The notes beneath the pieces were generated by a model. That model saw only the letters and a program-made list of their open reading frames with translations, was not told the origin of the DNA and made no database searches. This document shows positions 16,935 to 22,646 of a stretch of 22,646 nucleotides of DNA, in pieces (the first letter of the stretch is position 1; each line of letters begins with the position of its first letter). The stretch comes from an uncultured Anaeroplasma sp. (GTDB lineage: Bacteria; Bacillota_I; Bacilli_A; Acholeplasmatales; Anaeroplasmataceae). The stretch spans positions 1-22,646 of the forward strand of contig CAKQBG010000032.1 of assembly GCA_934216145.1 (NCBI GenBank), written 5' to 3'. Both the position numbers and the translations under genes were made by a program.

Positions 16935-18182
16935 ATGGCTAAGGTTTTAGTAGTTGGTGGTGGAGGAAGAGAGCATGCGATTGTTCATGCTCTATCAAAA
17001 TCATCTAAGGTTGATGAGATATATGCATTACCAGGTAACGCTGGTATTGCTAAGCTTGCAATGTGTGTTAATATTAAGGATACTGATGTAGATAGTATTG
17101 TAGAATTTGCAAAGGCAGAAGCAATTGATTTAGTGGTTGTTGGTCCTGAGGCTTCCTTGGCTTTAGGAATTATTGATAGATTAACTGAGGCTGGTATTAA
17201 GGCCTTTGGTCCTACAAAGGCAGCTGCTATGATTGAATCTTCTAAGAAATTCGCAAAGGATTTAATGCTTAAGTATGATATTCCTACTGCTAGATATGAG
17301 GTATTTAGTGATTATAAGGAAGCTTTAGAAAATGTTAAGATTTCTCCATTCCCAACTGTTATTAAGTATGATGGACTTGCTGCAGGTAAGGGTGTTGTTA
17401 TTGCTAATAATTTAGAGGAAGCTGATAATGCTCTTAAGGATATGCTACTTGATGATAAATTTGGTCATGGTAAGGTTGTTATAGAGGAATGTTTAGAAGG
17501 ACCTGAATTTTCATTTATGTGCTTTGTAGATGGAAAGAATGTTTATCCTTTAGAGATGGCTCAGGATCATAAGAGAGCTTATGATAATGATATGGGTCCT
17601 AATACAGGTGGTATGGGTGCTTATTCTCCTCTTCCTTTTATTACTAAAGAGGATTATGAATATGCATTAAATAAAATAATGATTCCTGTTAGTGAGGCTA
17701 TGGTAAAAGAGGGTGTACCATTTAAGGGAGTTTTATATGGTGGACTAATGAAAACTAAGTCAGGAATAAAGGTTATTGAATTTAATTGTCGCTTTGGAGA
17801 TCCTGAAACTGAGGTTGTTTTACCTAGATTAACTAGTGACATTTATGATGCATTCATGGCAATTATTGAAGGAAATAAGCCTGTACTTTCTTGGGAAAAG
17901 TGTTATACTATAGGCATAGTACTTGCTTCTAAGGGATATCCTGGAAGCTATCAAAAGGGCTATGTAATAAATAACGCAAATGATGAGCATATTTACCATA
18001 TGGGAACTAAGATTGATGATAATGGTAATTTAGTTACAAATGGTGGTAGAGTATTATTTGTTGTCGGAAAGGGAGATACTCTTGAGGAGGCAAATAAGAA
18101 GGCTATTTCTATTGTTAATCAAATTGAATGTGATAATTTATTCCATAGAACTGATATTGGTGCTAAAGCATATAGGAAATAG
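16935..18182 (+). CDS. purD: Phosphoribosylamine-glycine ligase (GAR synthetase)
   Basis: ATP-grasp enzyme joining phosphoribosylamine and glycine to GAR, the step between PurF and PurN. The 415 residues begin with VLVVGGGGREHAIVHAL. They contain DLVVVGPEASLALGI, the ATP-site YDGLAAGKGVVIA, the signature GPNTGGMGAYSP, and the metal-binding FNCRFGDPETEVVLP. AGGAG at 16921-16925 lies 9 bases before the ATG. The gap to folD is 11 bases. Confidence 0.97.
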   Translation: MAKVLVVGGGGREHAIVHALSKSSKVDEIYALPGNAGIAKLAMCVNIKDTDVDSIVEFAKAEAIDLVVVGPEASLALGIIDRLTEAGIKAFGPTKAAAMIESSKKFAKDLMLKYDIPTARYEVFSDYKEALENVKISPFPTVIKYDGLAAGKGVVIANNLEEADNALKDMLLDDKFGHGKVVIEECLEGPEFSFMCFVDGKNVYPLEMAQDHKRAYDNDMGPNTGGMGAYSPLPFITKEDYEYALNKIMIPVSEAMVKEGVPFKGVLYGGLMKTKSGIKVIEFNCRFGDPETEVVLPRLTSDIYDAFMAIIEGNKPVLSWEKCYTIGIVLASKGYPGSYQKGYVINNANDEHIYHMGTKIDDNGNLVTNGGRVLFVVGKGDTLEEANKKAISIVNQIECDNLFHRTDIGAKAYRK

Positions 18183-18193
18183 GTGAAATTTGC

Positions 18194-19057
18194 GTGGGAA
18201 AAGTTATAAGCGGTAAGGATATTGCAAAATATAAAAAAGAATCAATGAAGCTTAAGGTAGCTGAATATTGTGAGAAATATGGAAGATTACCTCATTTAGC
18301 TGTTATTTTAATTGGTGATGATGCTGGAAGCATCTCTTATGTTAAGGGTAAGGAAAAAGCTTGTGGAGAAATAGGTATAAAGAATTCAACTATTGTTTAT
18401 CCTACAAGTATAAGTGAAGAAGAATTAATTAATAAAATTATCAGTCTTAATAATGATAATACTGTTGATGGAATATTAGTTCAATTACCTTTACCTAAGC
18501 ATATTCATTCTAGTAATGTCATTAATGCGATTGATCCTAATAAGGATGTAGATGGTTTTCATCCTAAAAATGTTGCAAGTCTTTATTTAAAGGAGCCTGG
18601 AATTTTACCATGTACACCAAAAGGAATAATTGAGGTATTAGAAAGCGCCTCTATTGATATTGAAGGAAAAGAGGCTTGCGTTATAGGTAGAAGTAATATT
18701 GTTGGTTTACCTGTAAGTAAGCTATTATTAGATAAAAACGCAACAGTTACTATTGCTCATAGTAGAACTAAGAATTTAAAGGAAATTACTAAGAAGGCTG
18801 ATATTTTAATTGCGGCAGTCGGTAAGCCTTTATTTGTTAAAGCTGATATGGTTAAGGATGGTGCTGTTGTTATTGATGTTGGGGTTAATAGAAATCCTGA
18901 AACTGGTAAGCTTTGTGGTGATGTTGATTTTGAAAATGTCAAGGATAAGGCATCATTTATTACAAAGGTTCCAGGAGGTATTGGTCCTATGACTATATCT
19001 TGTTTATTAGAAAATACACTAGAATGTTATTTAAAGCATATGGAGGAAGAAAAATGA
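18194..19057 (+). CDS. folD: Methylenetetrahydrofolate dehydrogenase/cyclohydrolase
   Basis: Converts 5,10-methylene-THF through methenyl-THF to 10-formyl-THF using NADP, supplying the donor for PurN and PurH. The 287 residues have Y49 and K53 in SYVKGKEKA, matching the catalytic Tyr/Lys of E. coli FolD. DGILVQLPLPKHI, VIGRSNIVGLPVSKLLL (NADP site) and the C-terminal KVPGGIGPMTISCLLENT follow. The start is GTG at 18194, with AGGTG at 18181-18185 placed correctly and no nearby in-frame ATG that keeps the conserved N-terminus. Its TGA stop overlaps the purB ATG (ATGA). Its placement inside the purine cluster is fitting. Confidence 0.96.
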   Translation: MGKVISGKDIAKYKKESMKLKVAEYCEKYGRLPHLAVILIGDDAGSISYVKGKEKACGEIGIKNSTIVYPTSISEEELINKIISLNNDNTVDGILVQLPLPKHIHSSNVINAIDPNKDVDGFHPKNVASLYLKEPGILPCTPKGIIEVLESASIDIEGKEACVIGRSNIVGLPVSKLLLDKNATVTIAHSRTKNLKEITKKADILIAAVGKPLFVKADMVKDGAVVIDVGVNRNPETGKLCGDVDFENVKDKASFITKVPGGIGPMTISCLLENTLECYLKHMEEEK

Positions 19058-20346
19058 TTGAACGCTATAGTAGAAAAGTAATGCGTGATATTTGGACTGA
19101 GGAAAGCAAATTTAATGCTTATTTAAAGGTTGAAATTTCTAATGCGAAGGCTTGGGCTAGTCTTGGTGTTGTACCTAAGGAGGATTTACCTAAGCTTGAT
19201 AAAGCTACATTTACTGTAAGTAGAATTAAAGAAATCGAAGAGGTTACAAAGCATGATGTTGTTGCGTTTACACGTTGTGTTGGTGAATCACTTGGTGATG
19301 AAAAGAAATGGATTCATTATGGCTTAACATCAACAGATGTTGTTGATACTGCAAATGGATATCTTTTAAAACAAGCTAATAATATTCTTCGTAAGGATAT
19401 TGAAGTTTTAATGGCAGTATTAAAGAAAAGAGCATTAGAATTTAAATATACACCATGTATTGGTAGAACACATGGTATGCATGCTGATATTACATCCTTT
19501 GGTCTAAAGTGGGCTTTATGGTATGAGGATATGGTTAGATGTCTAGAGCGTTTTAATTATGCTTGTAATGAGGTTGAAACTGGTAAGCTTTCAGGAGCTG
19601 TTGGTAATTTCGCTAATATTCCTCCTCAAATTGAAGAATTTGTTTGTAATGATTTAGGTATTAATTACGCTAAAATTTCCACTCAGGTTTTACAAAGAGA
19701 TCGTCATGCTCACTATATGGCTTGTTTAGCATTAGTTGCTTCTGAGCTTGAAAAAATGGCATTAGAGGTTCGTAATTTATCTCGTCAAGAGGTAAAGGAG
19801 ACTGAAGAAGCATTTGCCAAGGGTCAAAAAGGATCATCAGCAATGCCTCATAAGAGAAATCCAATTTCTTCAGAGAATATTTGTGGTTGTGCTAGAGTAA
19901 TGCGTGGATATATGGATACATTCTATCAAAATATCGCATTATGGCATGAAAGAGATATTTCTCACTCTGCTACAGAAAGAATTATTCTTCCTGATGCTAC
20001 TGAGTTATTAGATTATATGTTAAATCGTTTTAAGGGTATTTTAGAGAATTTAACAGTATTCCCTGATAAGATGATTGATGATATTAATTTAACTCATGGT
20101 GTTATTTTTGCACAAAGAGTATTATATAAATTAATTGAAAAGGGCTTTGTTCGTGAAAAGGCTTATGATACTGTTCAGCCAATTGCGATGAAGGCTTTAG
20201 AGACAAAGACTCATTATAGTGATTTATTAAAGGCAGATCCTGTAGTTTCTTCAATGCTTACAAATGAAGAAATTGACTCTTGCTTCACTTTGGATTATTA
20301 TATGGTTAATGTCGATTATATTTATAATCGTCTTGGATTAAAGTAA
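19054..20346 (+). CDS. purB: Adenylosuccinate lyase
   Basis: Cleaves fumarate from SAICAR on the way to IMP, and from adenylosuccinate to make AMP. The 430 residues follow the bacterial PurB pattern: [27 protein letters not shown], the catalytic H140 in GRTHGMHAD, and the fumarate-lyase signature [10 protein letters not shown] (261-270) with the catalytic serine loop. I chose ATG 19054, not the longer in-frame ATG at 19000, because family N-termini begin here, GGAGGA lies at 19042-19047, and the longer form would run far into folD. The start overlaps the folD stop. PurA, needed for the AMP branch, is not in the window. Confidence 0.96.
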   Translation: MIERYSRKVMRDIWTEESKFNAYLKVEISNAKAWASLGVVPKEDLPKLDKATFTVSRIKEIEEVTKHDVVAFTRCVGESLGDEKKWIHYGLTSTDVVDTANGYLLKQANNILRKDIEVLMAVLKKRALEFKYTPCIGRTHGMHADITSFGLKWALWYEDMVRCLERFNYACNEVETGKLSGAVGNFANIPPQIEEFVCNDLGINYAKISTQVLQRDRHAHYMACLALVASELEKMALEVRNLSRQEVKETEEAFAKGQKGSSAMPHKRNPISSENICGCARVMRGYMDTFYQNIALWHERDISHSATERIILPDATELLDYMLNRFKGILENLTVFPDKMIDDINLTHGVIFAQRVLYKLIEKGFVREKAYDTVQPIAMKALETKTHYSDLLKADPVVSSMLTNEEIDSCFTLDYYMVNVDYIYNRLGLK

Positions 20347-20363
20347 AACTTAAGGAGGTTCTT

Positions 20364-21911
20364 ATGCAGAACGAAAAAATATTAGTTCTTGATTTTGGTG
20401 GACAATATAATCAGCTTATTGCTCGTCGAGTTAGAGAATGTAATGTATATTGTGAGGTTCATCCTTATAATATGCCAATTGAAAAGATAAAAGCCTTTGG
20501 TGCTAGAGGTATCATTTTTACTGGTGGACCTAATTCTGTATTTGGTAGTGATTCACCTCAAATTGATAAGGCTATCTTTGATTTAGGTATTCCTGTTTTA
20601 GGTATTTGTTATGGATGTCAATTAATGTCTTACACTTTAGGTGGTATGGTTGAACATGCACCTGTATCTGAATATGGTAAAACTATAGTTAATGTTGATA
20701 ATACTTCAGTATTATTTAAGGATTGTAAGAAGGAAACTACTGTATGGATGAGTCATACTGATTATGTATCTAGAGTTCCTGAGGGCTTTAAAATTACAGC
20801 TCATACATCTGTATGTCCTGTAGCTGCTATGGAGAATGCTAGTCGTAAGCTATATGCAGTTCAATTCCACCCTGAGGTTATGCATTCAGAAGAGGGTATG
20901 AAGATGCTTTCTGCCTTTGTTTATGATGTTTGTGGCTGTGTTGGTGATTGGAAAATGGCTGATTTTGCTAAATCAACTATAGAGTCACTACGTAAAAAGA
21001 TTGGTAATGGTAAGGTATTATGTGCACTATCTGGTGGTGTTGATTCATCTGTTGCTGCTGTATTATTATCAAAGGCAGTTGGTGAACAATTAACATGTGT
21101 TTTTGTTGATCATGGCTTATTACGTAAAAATGAGGGTGATGAGGTTGAGGCTGTATTTGGTCCTAATGGTCCATATAAGCTAAACTTTGTTAGAGTTAAT
21201 GCTCAAGAAAGATTCTATGCTAAGCTTAAGGGAGTAACAGACCCTGAAAGAAAGCGTAAGATTATTGGTGAGGAATTTATTAGAGTATTTGAAGAGGAAG
21301 CTAAGAAAATTGGCGCAGTTGATTTCCTAGTTCAAGGAACAATCTATCCAGATGTTATTGAATCAGGCTTAGGTAAATCTGCTGTTATTAAATCTCACCA
21401 TAATGTTGGTGGTCTTCCATCAGTTGTTAATTTCAAAGAAATTGTAGAGCCTTTAAGACTATTATTCAAAGATGAGGTTCGTAAGGTTGGATTAGAATTA
21501 GGTATTCCTGATTATTTAGTTTATCGTCAACCATTCCCAGGTCCAGGATTAGGTATTCGTATTATTGGAGAGGTAACAGCTGAAAAGGTTAAGATTGTTC
21601 AAGAGGCTGATTATATCTATAGAGAGGAAATTGCTAAGGCTGGTGTTGATAAATCTTGTAATTTAGGTCAATATTTTGCAGCCCTAACTAATATGCAATC
21701 TGTTGGAGTTATGGGTGATTTTAGAACATATGATTATGCAATTGCCTTACGTGCTGTAGAAACATCAGATTTTATGACAGCTGATTGGGCTCGTATTCCA
21801 TATGATGTTTTAGATATAATTTCTAGAAGAATTGTTAATGAGGTTCGTGGAGTTAATAGAGTACTCCTTGATTGTACTTCTAAACCACCTGCAACAATTG
21901 AGTTTGAATAA
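20364..21911 (+). CDS. guaA: GMP synthase, glutamine-hydrolysing
   Basis: Converts XMP, glutamine and ATP to GMP. The class I glutaminase domain comes first (about 1-190), with C82 in GICYGCQ, and H169 and E171 in QFHPEV. Then comes the ATP pyrophosphatase P-loop SGGVDSS from residue 223. The C-terminal dimerisation domain has [11 protein letters not shown] and the ending KPPATIEFE. The length of 515 is standard. TAAGGAGG at 20351-20358 is strong. It is the last gene of the operon, so the guanine riboswitch controls a gene that makes guanine nucleotides directly; guaB is not here. Its 3' end is a recognised insertion site for mobile elements in many bacteria. Confidence 0.97.
   Translation: MQNEKILVLDFGGQYNQLIARRVRECNVYCEVHPYNMPIEKIKAFGARGIIFTGGPNSVFGSDSPQIDKAIFDLGIPVLGICYGCQLMSYTLGGMVEHAPVSEYGKTIVNVDNTSVLFKDCKKETTVWMSHTDYVSRVPEGFKITAHTSVCPVAAMENASRKLYAVQFHPEVMHSEEGMKMLSAFVYDVCGCVGDWKMADFAKSTIESLRKKIGNGKVLCALSGGVDSSVAAVLLSKAVGEQLTCVFVDHGLLRKNEGDEVEAVFGPNGPYKLNFVRVNAQERFYAKLKGVTDPERKRKIIGEEFIRVFEEEAKKIGAVDFLVQGTIYPDVIESGLGKSAVIKSHHNVGGLPSVVNFKEIVEPLRLLFKDEVRKVGLELGIPDYLVYRQPFPGPGLGIRIIGEVTAEKVKIVQEADYIYREEIAKAGVDKSCNLGQYFAALTNMQSVGVMGDFRTYDYAIALRAVETSDFMTADWARIPYDVLDIISRRIVNEVRGVNRVLLDCTSKPPATIEFE
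21898..21911. other. Candidate attachment site at the guaA 3' end
   Basis: Integrative elements in many bacteria insert into the last codons of guaA, around a sequence coding for the terminal I-E-(W/F)-E-stop. The same segment lies here, and the sequence character changes soon after it. No second copy of the site and no integrase gene are visible in the window, so this is a candidate only. Confidence 0.3.
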
Positions 21912-21920
21912 CGGATTAAA

Positions 21921-21964
21921 ATGCCGAAAGCCTGTATTTATGCGGGCTTCCGGCATTTGTTTTA
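21921..21964 (+). terminator. Strong terminator at the end of the purine operon
   Basis: ATGCCGAAAGCC (21921-21932) pairs with GGCTTCCGGCAT (21945-21956) with a single mismatch, followed by TTTGTTTTT-type sequence. It is the most GC-rich stem in the window outside the coding regions and may also work in the opposite direction because A-rich sequence precedes it. Confidence 0.9.
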
Positions 21965-22015
21965 TCAAATGGCTCTAGTTTGGCTCTATTTGTGGGGAGA
22001 GTAATATAAAAAATG

Positions 22016-22121
22016 TGCCATTCATGCATAAATAGATAAGAATATTGAAAGTAAGTATGCAGATGGTAGGGGGCATATACTAATGGAAAGCAAGATATGA
22101 TAGATATTGTTCTGAATGGCA
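22016..22121. repeat. 9-bp inverted repeat in the non-coding stretch after guaA
   Basis: TGCCATTCA (22016-22024) and TGAATGGCA (22113-22121) are exact inverted copies 88 bases apart. A second shorter inverted pair, TGGCAA (22117-22122) and TTGCCA (22141-22146), flanks the -35 element of the next promoter. Otherwise the 21965-22130 stretch shows no convincing gene. It also has a tandem TGGCTCTA at about 21970 and 21981. Confidence 0.5.
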
Positions 22122-22130
22122 AATAGATTG

Positions 22131-22159
22131 TTGACATGAATTGCCAATACTGGTATATT
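22131..22159 (+). promoter_or_regulatory. Near-consensus promoter of the right-end module
   Basis: TTGACA (22131-22136) matches the -35 consensus exactly. After a 17-base spacer comes TATATT (22154-22159), preceded by TGG (extended -10). This is the best promoter in the window. Transcription would start near 22166, just before the leader ribosome binding site. Confidence 0.85.
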
Positions 22160-22187
22160 ATTAAACAAAAACAAGGAGAACATACAC

Positions 22188-22250
22188 ATGAATCAGAACT
22201 TATATTCAAGACGTTATATGTACATGTATTACGGACGTACACGGCTATAA
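22188..22250 (+). CDS. Possible 20-codon leader peptide, Tyr/Arg-rich
   Basis: Right behind the strong promoter, AAGGAG (22173-22178) lies 9 bases before an ATG that opens a 20-codon frame ending at TAA 22248-22250. The peptide has five Tyr, four Arg and three Met, including YMYMYYGR, with no predicted domain. A short translated frame, then about 110 bases, then a terminator, then the acetyltransferase gene is the arrangement of an attenuator in which ribosome progress on the leader sets downstream transcription. Such leaders are known ahead of antibiotic resistance genes. No family assignment is possible. The strength of promoter and ribosome binding site argues that it is translated; its regulatory role is inference. 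Confidence 0.5.
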   Translation: MNQNLYSRRYMYMYYGRTRL

Positions 22251-22361
22251 ACATGCAAGGTTAGTGCATTAGGTTATAGCTTGTAGGTCTTTTAGTCTAG
22301 TGCATAAAACCAGAATATAAGAGAAGATTTTACATACATTGCATCTTATTAAATTGGAGTT

Positions 22362-22396
22362 ATCGCACTGGACATTGAATGTTTGGTGCGATTTTT
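22362..22396 (+). terminator. Attenuator-like terminator before the acetyltransferase gene
   Basis: ATCGCAC (22362-22368) and GTGCGAT (22386-22392) pair perfectly, with ACAT/ATGT pairing further in, and a T run follows. It lies inside the transcript, between the leader frame and the next gene. Two copies of TAGTGCAT (22262-22269 and 22298-22305) each contain AGTGC, complementary to GCACT at 22365-22369 in its 5' arm, so they could form antiterminators. Confidence 0.75.
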
Positions 22397-22422
22397 ATGT
22401 TTACAAGAAAGAGGTGCAGAAA

Positions 22423-22646
22423 ATGAATGATTTAATTGAACTGAAACTGATAACGAGAGAAGATGCTGAATGTCTGCATAAACTGCAGATAGAAGCGTTT
22501 ATGCCCTTATATGAAAAATATCAGGATGATGCTACAAGTCCGGCGAAAGAAAGCCTTGAAACAATAACAAAGAAGATAGTTGATGATAATTCGGATTTCT
22601 ATTTTATTTTGTTTAATGGTGAGAAAGCTGGAGCTGTAAGAGTTAA
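22423..22646 (+). CDS. GNAT-family N-acetyltransferase, N-terminal part
   Basis: The frame from ATG 22423 stays open for 74 codons to the window end. It begins IELKLITREDAECLHKLQIEAFMPLYEKYQD and continues to FYFILFNGEKAGAVRV, which looks like the first helices and strands of a GNAT fold; the acetyl-CoA loop would lie beyond the edge. AGAGGTG at about 22409-22415 is the ribosome binding site. Four of eight leucines use CTG, a codon absent from guaA, and Gln, Ala and Ser codons are also less AT-biased, so the gene is probably foreign. The substrate is unknown. An antibiotic is possible given the leader arrangement, but many such genes act on peptides or small amines. Confidence 0.75.
   Translation, partial: MNDLIELKLITREDAECLHKLQIEAFMPLYEKYQDDATSPAKESLETITKKIVDDNSDFYFILFNGEKAGAVRV

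Noticed and set aside
19000..19053. Longer purB start at the in-frame ATG 19000
   Set aside because: It would add 18 residues encoded inside folD that are foreign to PurB N-termini. The ATG at 19054 has a good GGAGGA and the family-typical MIERYS start.
21916..22254. Minus-strand open frame of 112 codons after guaA
   Set aside because: It runs through the guaA terminator, the strong forward promoter and the leader frame. The Cys/Tyr/Ile-rich translation has no recognisable domain, and the forward-strand signals explain the region better.
330..22646. Possible Mollicute code with TGA as tryptophan
   Set aside because: cysK and folD end properly at TGA and tryptophan in purL, purB and guaA is encoded by TGG.
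1..22646. CRISPR array, tRNA, rRNA or insertion sequence
   Set aside because: I saw no regularly spaced repeats, no tRNA cloverleaf signature, no rRNA segment and no transposase frame anywhere in the window.

Overview
The window looks like chromosomal DNA of an AT-rich, low-GC Gram-positive bacterium (Firmicutes/Bacillota in the broad sense). The reasons are strong purine-rich ribosome binding sites, a T-box leader, a purine riboswitch, a single-chain large PurL, and a lipobox-bearing MetQ. TGA works as a stop (cysK and folD end on it), so the code is the standard one and not the Mycoplasma/Spiroplasma variant. The species cannot be named from the sequence alone.

Region 1 (1-1235): the last 36 codons of an unidentified gene, a rho-independent terminator, then cysK (cysteine synthase). 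Region 2 (about 1280-5626): a methionine uptake operon. An extended -10 promoter leads into a T-box riboswitch whose specifier codon reads AUG (Met). It is followed by metN, metI, metQ and an M20-family amidohydrolase. Together they import methionine and probably release amino acid from an N-acylated or dipeptide-like substrate, and they are switched on when tRNA-Met is uncharged. Region 3 (about 5700-6309): a decayed second copy of a MetQ/NlpA-type binding protein, spread over three frames with two in-frame stops and no N-terminus.

Region 4 (about 6540-21956): a purine operon of roughly 15 kb with one recognisable promoter. It opens with a guanine-class purine riboswitch and a leader terminator. 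The gene order is purK, purL (large form with PurS-like and glutaminase parts), purC, purF, purM, purN, purH, purD, folD, purB, guaA, with short gaps or overlaps throughout and a strong terminator after guaA. These genes cover PRPP to IMP except for purE, and add the formyl-folate supply (FolD), the lyase shared with the AMP branch (PurB) and the final step to GMP (GuaA). The riboswitch gives end-product feedback from guanine or hypoxanthine.

Region 5 (21957-22646): DNA with a different texture. It has a near-consensus promoter, a possible 20-codon Tyr/Arg-rich leader peptide, an attenuator-like terminator, and the 5' part of a GNAT acetyltransferase gene that uses CTG leucine codons, which guaA does not use at all. 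This looks like an acquired module joined just behind guaA, whose 3' end is a known integration hotspot.

No wholly new enzyme system is evident. The least explained parts are the leader/attenuator module at the right end, the long expression platform of the guanine riboswitch, and the decayed MetQ paralogue.
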